Positions 1 to 7,167 of a DNA stretch of 7,167 bases are shown here, piece after piece. Below the pieces are notes generated by a model, which saw nothing but the letters and a program-made list of their open reading frames with translations, was not told the origin of the DNA and made no database searches. Position numbers and translations under genes: made by a program. The DNA lies in NCBI GenBank assembly GCA_025966255.1, contig JAOPVG010000141.1, positions 1 to 7,167 on the forward strand, read 5' to 3'. The first letter of the stretch is position 1, and each line of letters opens with the position of its first letter. The DNA comes from Jatrophihabitans sp. Its GTDB lineage: Bacteria; Actinomycetota; Actinomycetes; Mycobacteriales; Jatrophihabitantaceae.

Positions 1-42
1 CAGAGGATAACCAGCGTCGACGCACCTCGAATCGGGTGCGTA

Positions 43-74
43 GTTACCTGCGCGAAACACGCCGGAGCGGTTAC
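43..74 (+). promoter_or_regulatory. GlnR-type operator upstream of amtB
   Basis: Seen: GTTAC at 43-47, six bases (CTGCGC), then GAAAC at 54-58, which is an exact a-site/b-site pair of the actinobacterial GlnR consensus GTNAC-N6-GAAAC. A second GTTAC lies at 70-74, but no GAAAC follows at six bases; GAAAT abuts it at 76-80 instead. Known: GlnR is an OmpR-type activator of amtB-glnK-glnD in Streptomyces and relatives, and its full box usually holds two such pairs 22 bp apart. Inference: GlnR activates this operon under nitrogen limitation. The second copy starts 27 bp after the first, so the full box is imperfect. I cannot place a confident -10 element downstream. No obvious Corynebacterium AmtR box is visible. 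Confidence 0.72.
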
Positions 75-109
75 CGAAATACGCGACAAGCAACCTTGCC
101 GCCAAGCGC

Positions 110-124
110 GCGCCTTCGGTGCGC
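110..124 (+). other. cUUCGg-tetraloop hairpin in amtB leader
   Basis: GCGC (110-113) pairs with GCGC (121-124), closed by C114-G119 around a TTCG loop (115-118), with T120 bulged. C(UUCG)G is one of the most stable RNA tetraloops. The hairpin lies directly before, and shares only base 124 with, the hairpin that covers the amtB Shine-Dalgarno. It would be in the mRNA leader if transcription starts between the GlnR-type box and about position 105. There is no T-tract, so it does not look like an intrinsic terminator. Its function is not known. Confidence 0.45.
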
Positions 125-140
125 CCCTATGGACTAGGGG
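124..140 (+). promoter_or_regulatory. Hairpin sequestering the amtB Shine-Dalgarno
   Basis: CCCCTA (124-129) is a perfect inverted repeat of TAGGGG (135-140), with a five-base loop TGGAC (130-134). The 3' arm is the core of the amtB ribosome-binding site, so when folded the hairpin would hide the Shine-Dalgarno. The loop and 3' arm also contain a two-codon ORF, ATG GAC TAG (129-137). Inference: the element could modulate amtB translation. The pairing is seen directly; the regulatory role is a guess. Confidence 0.45.
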
Positions 141-142
141 AG
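136..142 (+). promoter_or_regulatory. Ribosome-binding site deciding the amtB start
   Basis: AGGGGAG ends six bases before GTG 149 and closely matches the anti-Shine-Dalgarno. The upstream in-frame GTG at 119 has only GC-rich, non-SD sequence before it. This supports the start at 149. Confidence 0.7.
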
Positions 143-148
143 CCTTAC

Positions 149-1940
<1,792 letters not shown>

Positions 1941-1961
1941 CGTGCGCCGCGCGACGCTCAC

Positions 1962-4277
1962 ATGTCACTGAGCGAGGTCCAGGCCGGCGTATTGCGCCGG
2001 CCCGGACTCGTCGGTGCCCGGCTTCGTCAGGATCTCTCCGAGGCCTACGACGAATGCCTGCGTCAGCTGCTCACCCCGCGCGACGGCGTTGCTCTGGTGG
2101 CGGTCGGTGGGCTCGGCCGGCGCGAGCCCGCGCCGTACTCCGACCTCGACCTCGTCCTCCTGCACGAGGGCAAGATCAGCGGCCTGTCCGAGATCGCCGA
2201 TGCGATCTGGTACCCGATCTGGGACAGCGGCATCAGCCTGGACCACTCGGTACGCACCCCCGATCAAGCGGTCGCAGTGGCGAAGGACGATCTGAAAGCA
2301 CTGCTCGGGCTGCTCGACATCCGGCACATCGCCGGGGACGCCGGGCTCACCGGCCGCGTCCGCGGCAGTGTCCTGGACGTCTGGCGGGCGACTGCGGTCA
2401 AGCGCCTGCCCGAGATGCGAACCATCTCGGAGGGGCGCTGGGAACTCGCCGGCGAGGCCGCCTTCCTGCTCGAGCCGAACCTCAAGGAGTCCCGCGGTGG
2501 CCTGCGCGACGCGCAGGGTCTGCACGCTCTCGCCGCCGCGCAGCTCGTGGACTACCCGGTCTGGGTCCGCGAGGCCTACCCGGTGCTGCTCGACGTGCGC
2601 GGTGAGCTGCACCGGTTGACCGGACGCGCCGATGACGTGCTGCGCCAACAGGAGCATGACGGCGTCGCGGCCGCGCTGGGTTTCGTGGACGCTGACGTGA
2701 ACGGCACGGTCGAGCAGGGTCGTGACGCGTTGCTGCGCCGGGTCAACGAGGCGGCGCGGTCGATTGCGCACGCGCTTGACGTCGCGTGGCGGCGCGTCGA
2801 ATCGAGTCAGGCGCGCGCGCCGCGGCGTCGGCTGTTCGGAACTTCGCGCACCGGACTGGAACGGGTCGGGCTGGCCAAGGACGTCGTCTCGCACGACGGC
2901 GAGGTCGTGCTGGCTCGCGACGCCGATCCGTGGGCTGATCCGGGGCTGGTCTTGCGGGTGGCGCGGGCCGCGGCCGAGCACGACTTGCCCATCGCCCCTT
3001 TCGCGCTGGAGCGGCTCGCCTCCGAGTCCGCGCCGCTGCCGACCCCATGGCCGGCGTCCGCGCGCGACGACTTCCTCGCCGCGCTGGGCGCCGGGCATCC
3101 GGCGATCGCGGTGCTGGAGTCGCTCGACCAGGCCGGCCTGCTCGTTGCGCTCATGCCGGAGTGGGACGCCGTGCGCTGTCGCGCGCAGCACAACCCAGTG
3201 CATCGCTTCACAGTCGACCGGCACCTGCTGGAGACCGCCGCCACGGCGGCCGAGCACGACGGCGACGTCGAGCGTCGTGACCTGCTCATCGTCGGCGCGC
3301 TGCTGCACGACATCGGCAAGGGCTACCCGAGCCCGGACCATTCGATCACCGGGGCGCAGCACGCCGCGATCATCGCCACGCGGATGGGCTACGAGGGCGA
3401 GGATCTCGCGCTCATCGTCGGGCTCGTCCGCCATCACCTGTTGCTGCCCAACACCGCGACCCGACGCGACCTCGACGACCCGATGACCATCACGATCGTG
3501 CGCGAGTGCGTCCGCGACTCGGCCGAACTGCTGGACCTCCTGCACGTCCTTGCCTCGGCGGATGCGTCGGCGAGCGGGCCGGGCGCGTGGAGCGACTGGA
3601 AGGCCGGCCTGATCAGCGATCTGGTGCGGCGCGCGAGCTCGGCCATAGGTGGTACCCGGCAGGTGTCGATCAGCCCGCTCGACGACGAACGACGGGCGAT
3701 GGCCGAGGCGGGCGAATTGGCCGTCGTGATCCGGCCCGACGAGGTGATCGTCGCTGCGGAGGACACGCCGGGCACGCTGTACCGCACGGCCGGGGTGCTC
3801 GCACTGCATGCGCTCGACATCCGCGAAGCGTCGATCCGCACGCACGCCGGGATGGCGGTGAACAGCTTCATCGTGCAGCCGAGGTTCGGTCAGATGCCTG
3901 ACCCGGTGCTGGTGCGCAGCGACCTCGCCCGCGCCCTGAAGGGCGAACTCGGGCTGGCCGAGAAGCTGCAGGAGAAGGAGCGGACCTACTCGCGGAAGGC
4001 ACCCGGAGCGGCCCACCGGCGCCCGTCCGTGCTCTGGTTCGACGACTCGGCCGACGCGACGGTGGTGGAGTTCCGCGGCGAGGATGAGATCGGGCTGCTG
4101 TACCGGATCACCGCGGCGCTGGAGCGGGCCGGCCTTGACGTGCGGTCGGCGCGGGTGTCCTCGGTGGCGGGCGCGGTCGTCGACGCCTTCTATGTCACCG
4201 GTCCCGACGGCAAACAGGTGTCGGTCGAGGACCGTCCAGGCCTGGAGAAGGAATTGCGCTCGGCCTGGCCGCGGTGA
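1962..4277 (+). CDS. glnD: GlnD, PII nucleotidylyl-transferase/removing enzyme
   Basis: Bifunctional enzyme that modifies and demodifies PII at Tyr51 according to nitrogen status; uridylylation in enterics, adenylylation in Corynebacterium and Streptomyces. It is 771 residues, shorter than E. coli GlnD (about 890) but usual for actinobacteria. Domains in order: nucleotidyltransferase with GGLGRREPAPYSDLD (49-63; catalytic D61 and D63); the GlnD-type helical domain with LLEPNLKESRGGLRDAQ (about 167-183); HD hydrolase domain from about 410 (HNPVHRFTVDRH) with LLHDIGKG (H449, D450) and later VRHH; and two C-terminal ACT domains (about 594-660 and 697-765) that bind glutamine in homologues. Every module looks intact. 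The start ATG has no clear SD, and the glnK stop lies in the same frame 21 bp upstream with no alternative ATG, GTG or TTG between. It is probably co-transcribed with glnK and may rely on coupled initiation. Nucleotide specificity cannot be read from the sequence. Confidence 0.96.
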   Translation: MSLSEVQAGVLRRPGLVGARLRQDLSEAYDECLRQLLTPRDGVALVAVGGLGRREPAPYSDLDLVLLHEGKISGLSEIADAIWYPIWDSGISLDHSVRTPDQAVAVAKDDLKALLGLLDIRHIAGDAGLTGRVRGSVLDVWRATAVKRLPEMRTISEGRWELAGEAAFLLEPNLKESRGGLRDAQGLHALAAAQLVDYPVWVREAYPVLLDVRGELHRLTGRADDVLRQQEHDGVAAALGFVDADVNGTVEQGRDALLRRVNEAARSIAHALDVAWRRVESSQARAPRRRLFGTSRTGLERVGLAKDVVSHDGEVVLARDADPWADPGLVLRVARAAAEHDLPIAPFALERLASESAPLPTPWPASARDDFLAALGAGHPAIAVLESLDQAGLLVALMPEWDAVRCRAQHNPVHRFTVDRHLLETAATAAEHDGDVERRDLLIVGALLHDIGKGYPSPDHSITGAQHAAIIATRMGYEGEDLALIVGLVRHHLLLPNTATRRDLDDPMTITIVRECVRDSAELLDLLHVLASADASASGPGAWSDWKAGLISDLVRRASSAIGGTRQVSISPLDDERRAMAEAGELAVVIRPDEVIVAAEDTPGTLYRTAGVLALHALDIREASIRTHAGMAVNSFIVQPRFGQMPDPVLVRSDLARALKGELGLAEKLQEKERTYSRKAPGAAHRRPSVLWFDDSADATVVEFRGEDEIGLLYRITAALERAGLDVRSARVSSVAGAVVDAFYVTGPDGKQVSVEDRPGLEKELRSAWPR

Positions 4278-4310
4278 GCTCAGCCGCGCACGACACCCTT
4301 CACCGAACAG

Positions 4311-4359
4311 CCAGGGCAGACGGCGGGTGATTTGTCCGGATCGTCCCCTGGCGACAGGG
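4311..4359 (+). terminator. Candidate terminator-like hairpins after glnD
   Basis: CCAGGG (4311-4316) pairs with CCCTGG (4346-4351); inside, GACG (4319-4322) pairs with CGTC (4342-4345), giving a long imperfect stem 34 nt past the glnD stop. The same CCCTG (4346-4350) can instead pair with CAGGG (4355-4359) around a GCGA loop, a GNRA tetraloop. The two folds exclude each other. No T-tract follows, so this is not a classical intrinsic terminator, although such tails are often missing in actinobacteria. It could end the amtB-glnK-glnD transcript or be fortuitous. Confidence 0.3.
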
Positions 4360-4396
4360 TGAATCTGGAGCCGCGAAGTTCGTCACAGGGAACGCG

Positions 4397-4433
4397 GTAG
4401 GGCTTTCCCGAAACCTGACGGTAATCTGAAACC
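4397..4433 (+). promoter_or_regulatory. Candidate gltB promoter/operator with GAAACC repeats
   Basis: In an otherwise GC-rich spacer, GAAACC occurs at 4410-4415 and again at 4428-4433, exactly 18 bp apart. Between them are GTAAT (4421-4425) and TAATCT (4422-4427), the latter fitting a -10 hexamer of the TANNNT type; no convincing -35 is seen. GAAAC-N6-GTAAT also resembles the inner part of a GlnR box (b-site, N6, a-site), but the outer half-sites are not in register. Inference: this is the gltB promoter with an overlapping regulator site, possibly GlnR or another factor. It lies 85-120 bp upstream of the gltB start. Confidence 0.4.
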
Positions 4434-4458
4434 GCTGTTCGGGCCGATGTCGTCCCGG

Positions 4459-4481
4459 CCGGGCCCAACGGCGGGTCCCGG
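4459..4481 (+). other. GC-rich hairpin in the gltB leader
   Basis: CCGGG-CCC (4459-4466) pairs with GGG-(T)-CCCGG (4473-4481), with one bulged T at 4476 and a six-base loop AACGGC. The stem has eight G-C pairs, so it should be stable in RNA. It lies 35 nt before the gltB start codon and downstream of the candidate promoter. A GGAGG (4480-4484) overlaps its 3' end but has no start codon at a usable distance. There is no T-tract, so termination is unlikely. A role as a leader element is possible but unproven. Confidence 0.35.
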
Positions 4482-4504
4482 AGGAACCGATCATCGTCCT
4501 GGAC

Positions 4505-4509
4505 AGGAG
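4505..4509 (+). promoter_or_regulatory. Ribosome-binding site of gltB
   Basis: AGGAG ends seven bases before GTG 4517. No other ATG, GTG or TTG occurs in this frame back to the stop at 4427-4429, so this fixes the gltB start. Confidence 0.75.
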
Positions 4510-4516
4510 CCTGTGC

Positions 4517-7167
4517 GTGCCTAATCCATTCTCGGCCGTGCCCGCAGCTCAGGGTCTCTACGATCCCGCCTTCGAACACGATTCCTGCGGTGTCGCCTTC
4601 GTGGCCGACATGCATGGACGCGCCAGCCATCAGATCGTGGCGCATGCCCTGACCGCACTTCACAACCTCGATCACCGCGGCGCGGCCGGCGCCGAGCCGT
4701 CGTCCGGCGACGGCGCCGGGATCACCGTGCAGGTGCCGGACGCATTCCTCCGCGAAGTCACCGACTTCGAACTACCCCTCGTCGGTGCGTACGCGGTTGG
4801 CCTCGCCTTCCTGCCGGTCGATCCGGAGCAAGCCGGTCAGGTGGTCGAGATCGTCGAGACGACGGCCGTCGAGGAAGGCCTTCAGCTTCTCGGCTGGCGT
4901 GAGGTGCCGACGGTGTCCGACCATCTCGGCCCCACCGCCCGCAGCGTGATTCCGCAGTTCCGTCAGGTGTTCCTGCGGGGCGCGAACGGCGAAGACGGCC
5001 TGGCTTTGGAGCGGCTCGCATTCGCGCTCCGCAAGGTCACCGAGCGCCGCGCCCGCGAGTTGCAGCTCGAGCTCTACTTCCCGTCGCTGTCGGCGCGCAC
5101 GCTCGTCTACAAGGGCATGTTCACGACCGACCAGCTCGGCCCGTTCTTCCCGGATCTCACCGATCCCCGCTTCGAGAGCGCGATCGGCCTCGTGCACAGC
5201 CGGTTCTCGACGAACACGTTCCCGTCGTGGCCGCTGGCCCACCCGTACCGCTACATCGCCCACAACGGTGAGATCAACACGATCCGCGGCAACCGCAACT
5301 GGATGAGCACCCGCGAGGCGCTGCTCGAATCCGATCTGATCCCCGGCGACCTCAAGCGGCTGTTCCCGATCTGCACGCCGGAGGCAAGCGACTCGGCCAC
5401 CTTCGACGAGGTGCTCGAACTGCTGCATCTCGGTGGCCGCAGCTTGCCCCACGCGGTGTTGATGATGATCCCGGAGGCGTGGGAGAACAACCCGGACATG
5501 GATCCCGCGCGGCGGGCGTTCTACGAGTTCCACTCGTGCGTGATGGAGGCCTGGGACGGTCCGGCCTGCGTCGCCTTCACCGAGGGCACCGTGATCGGCG
5601 CCGTGCTCGACCGCAACGGCCTGCGTCCGGGGCGCTGGTGGCAGACGTCCGACGGCCTCGTCGTGCTCGGCAGCGAGTCCGGCGTCCTCGACCTCGACCC
5701 GGCGAGCATCGTGGCCAAGGGCCGCCTGCAGCCCGGTCGCATGTTCCTGGTCGACACCGCCCGCGGCGCAATCCGCTCGGACGAGGAGTTCAAGGCTGAG
5801 CTGGCCGCCGAGCACCCCTATGACGAGTGGCTGCACGCGGGCCTCATGCACCTCGACGACCTGCCGCCGCGCGATCACGTCGTCTTCACCCACGAGTCGG
5901 TCACCCGACGTCAGCAGATCTTCGGTTACACCGAGGAGGAACTGCGGCTGCTCATCACGCCGATGGCCACCGCCGCCGCCGAACCGATCGGCTCGATGGG
6001 CACCGACACTCCGCTGGCGGTCCTGTCGCAGCGCCCCCGGATGCTCTTCGACTACTTCACCGAGCTGTTCGCGCAGGTGACCAACCCGCCGCTCGACGCG
6101 ATCCGCGAAGAGCTGGTGACGTCACTGTCCGGCGGCATCGGCCCGGAGCGGAACCTGTTCACGCCGGGTCCAGCGTCGTGCCGGCAGATCGTCATTCCCC
6201 GACCGGTGCTCGACAACGACGAGCTCGCCAAGATCTGGCACATCAACGCCGACGGAGACATGCCCGGCTTCCATTGCCAGCTCGTCGACGGCCGCTACCG
6301 GGTGCACGGCGGCGGCGAGGCCCTCGCGGCCGCACTCGAACGGGTGCGCCGCGAGTGCTCGCAGGCGGTTGAGGCCGGCGCCCGCATCCTGATCCTGTCC
6401 GACCGCGACTGCGACCCCGACCACGCGCCAATCCCGTCGTTGCTGCTCACCTCCGCGGTGCACCAGCATCTGGTCCGGACGGGCCAGCGCACCCAGGTCG
6501 GCCTGATCGTCGAGACCGGCGAGGCCCGCGAGGTCCACCACATCGCGCTGCTGCTCGGTTACGGCGCTGCCGCGGTCAACCCCTACCTGGCGTTCGAGAC
6601 GATCGACGACCTCGTCGCCAACGGCAGCATTACCGGCGTGAGCGCCGACAAGGCGATCGACAACTACGTCAAGGCCCTGAGCAAGGGCGTGCTCAAGGTG
6701 ATGTCGAAGATGGGCATCTCGACGATCCAGTCCTACACCGGCGCCCAGGTGTTCGAGGCGTTCGGACTCGCGCAGTCCCTCGTCGACGAGTACTTCGGCG
6801 GCACACCGTCGCGCCTCGGCGGCATCGGGCTCGAGAAGCTCGCCCAGGAAGTCTCCGCGCGGCATGACTTCGCCTACCCGCTCATCGAGACGTCCCGCGC
6901 GCACCGTGGTCTTGACGTGGGCGGTGAGTACCAGTGGCGCCGCGAGGGCGAGCTGCACCTGTTCAACCCGGAGACCGTGTTCCTGCTGCAGCACGCCACG
7001 CGGTCGCGGCAGTACGACGTGTTCCGCCAGTACACCGAGAAGGTCCAGGAGCTGAACCGCGCGGGCGGCACGCTGCGCGGGCTGTTCGAGTTCCGCACCG
7101 ACCAGCGCCCGCCCGTCCCGATCGAGGAGGTCGAGCCGGTCGCCGAGATCGTGAAGCGGTTCGCCAC
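4517..7167 (+). CDS. gltB: Glutamate synthase large subunit GltB (3' end outside window)
   Basis: Large (alpha) subunit of NADPH-type glutamate synthase, which transfers the glutamine amide to 2-oxoglutarate to give two glutamates. The window holds 883 codons from GTG 4517 of a family usually about 1,500 long, with no in-frame stop or frameshift. The class II glutamine amidotransferase domain begins at Cys24 (FEHDSCGV), the nucleophile exposed when the 23-residue propeptide is cleaved. It continues through the conserved [13 protein letters not shown] (226-238) and HNGEINT (249-255) to about residue 425. The central domain spans about 460-755, including [16 protein letters not shown] (from 489) and [16 protein letters not shown] (near 683). 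The last 60 or so residues (from [11 protein letters not shown]) enter the FMN-binding synthase domain. The FMN site, 3Fe-4S cysteines and beta-helix domain lie beyond the edge. gltD presumably follows. It has its own spacer and candidate promoter, so it may be a separate transcript from glnD. Confidence 0.96.
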   Translation, partial: MPNPFSAVPAAQGLYDPAFEHDSCGVAFVADMHGRASHQIVAHALTALHNLDHRGAAGAEPSSGDGAGITVQVPDAFLREVTDFELPLVGAYAVGLAFLPVDPEQAGQVVEIVETTAVEEGLQLLGWREVPTVSDHLGPTARSVIPQFRQVFLRGANGEDGLALERLAFALRKVTERRARELQLELYFPSLSARTLVYKGMFTTDQLGPFFPDLTDPRFESAIGLVHSRFSTNTFPSWPLAHPYRYIAHNGEINTIRGNRNWMSTREALLESDLIPGDLKRLFPICTPEASDSATFDEVLELLHLGGRSLPHAVLMMIPEAWENNPDMDPARRAFYEFHSCVMEAWDGPACVAFTEGTVIGAVLDRNGLRPGRWWQTSDGLVVLGSESGVLDLDPASIVAKGRLQPGRMFLVDTARGAIRSDEEFKAELAAEHPYDEWLHAGLMHLDDLPPRDHVVFTHESVTRRQQIFGYTEEELRLLITPMATAAAEPIGSMGTDTPLAVLSQRPRMLFDYFTELFAQVTNPPLDAIREELVTSLSGGIGPERNLFTPGPASCRQIVIPRPVLDNDELAKIWHINADGDMPGFHCQLVDGRYRVHGGGEALAAALERVRRECSQAVEAGARILILSDRDCDPDHAPIPSLLLTSAVHQHLVRTGQRTQVGLIVETGEAREVHHIALLLGYGAAAVNPYLAFETIDDLVANGSITGVSADKAIDNYVKALSKGVLKVMSKMGISTIQSYTGAQVFEAFGLAQSLVDEYFGGTPSRLGGIGLEKLAQEVSARHDFAYPLIETSRAHRGLDVGGEYQWRREGELHLFNPETVFLLQHATRSRQYDVFRQYTEKVQELNRAGGTLRGLFEFRTDQRPPVPIEEVEPVAEIVKRFA

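Larger units (their letters stand above)
4278..4516. other. glnD-gltB intergenic region, no gene seen
   Basis: This 239-bp spacer has no convincing ORF on either strand. It holds the alternative hairpins near the glnD end, the A/T-richer GAAACC repeat motif, the GC-rich leader hairpin and the gltB ribosome-binding site. No tRNA, known riboswitch fold or repeat family was recognised. Its length and structure contrast with the tight spacing within amtB-glnK-glnD and argue that gltB has its own promoter. Confidence 0.7.

Noticed and set aside
119..148. Start of amtB at GTG 119 (470 residues)
   Set aside because: There is no Shine-Dalgarno before it, whereas AGGGGAG lies six bases before GTG 149; the extra ten residues fall outside the conserved protein and cross two hairpins.
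1942..1971. Nine-codon GTG ORF overlapping the glnD start
   Set aside because: It has no Shine-Dalgarno and is too short to distinguish from chance in GC-rich sequence.
1965..4016. Long antisense ORF of 683 codons over glnD
   Set aside because: Composition is typical of a codon-biased shadow frame (Arg, Gln, His and Asp rich), and glnD shows all family motifs on the + strand.
4266..4289. Palindrome TGAGCTCA flanked by GCGG/CCGC at the glnD stop as a terminator
   Set aside because: The palindrome leaves no room for a loop, the flanks are offset by one base, and there is no T-tract.
4278..4516. Glutamine riboswitch (glnA motif) or T-box in the gltB leader
   Set aside because: I could not recognise the conserved core of either; only simple hairpins are visible.
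4280..4675. Minus-strand ORF of 131 codons spanning the glnD-gltB spacer
   Set aside because: It overlaps the gltB start and its regulatory region, has no family resemblance, and its only ATG is inside gltB. The CPGC near its C-terminus is not enough to support a gene.
4772..5893. Antisense ORF of 373 codons over gltB
   Set aside because: It is a shadow of the gltB reading frame with no domain signature and biased composition.
6122..6994. Antisense ORF of 290 codons over gltB
   Set aside because: It is a shadow of gltB, and the + strand is unambiguous glutamate synthase here.

Overview
The window is a nitrogen-assimilation locus from a high-GC actinobacterium. The evidence is strong G/C bias at third codon positions, GTG starts, the gene order amtB-glnK-glnD, an actinobacterial-type GlnD and GltB, and a GlnR-type operator upstream. 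I cannot name the genus from sequence alone. All genes are on the + strand, and I see no mobile element, CRISPR array, tRNA or rRNA.

Layout. Positions 1-148 are a 5' regulatory region: a perfect GTTAC-N6-GAAAC GlnR-type half-operator pair (43-58), a further GTTAC (70-74), then two back-to-back hairpins (110-124 and 124-140). The second hairpin buries the Shine-Dalgarno of amtB. amtB (ammonium channel, GTG start at 149) ends at 1531. A 25-codon ORF bridges amtB to glnK with ATGA overlaps at both ends. glnK (PII signal protein, 1602-1940) is followed after 21 bp by glnD (PII-modifying nucleotidylyltransferase, 1962-4277). A 239-bp spacer (4278-4516) holds candidate terminator-like hairpins, a small A/T-richer motif with two GAAACC repeats and a TAATCT -10-like hexamer, and a GC-rich leader hairpin. 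gltB (glutamate synthase large subunit, GTG start at 4517) runs off the right edge after 883 codons.

How it works together. AmtB brings in ammonium. GlnK senses 2-oxoglutarate and ATP/ADP and can plug AmtB. GlnD modifies and demodifies GlnK at Tyr51 according to nitrogen status; in studied actinobacteria this is adenylylation rather than uridylylation. GltB, with GltD presumably just beyond the window, turns glutamine plus 2-oxoglutarate into glutamate, the second half of the GS/GOGAT route. The GlnR-type operator suggests nitrogen-starvation control of the first three genes.

The coding content is a known system. The less ordinary points are gltB directly after glnD (in Mycobacterium and Streptomyces, as I recall, ffh lies there), the SD-occluding hairpin with a two-codon ORF in front of amtB, the bridging 25-codon ORF, and the structured glnD-gltB spacer. 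I found no convincing undescribed system.
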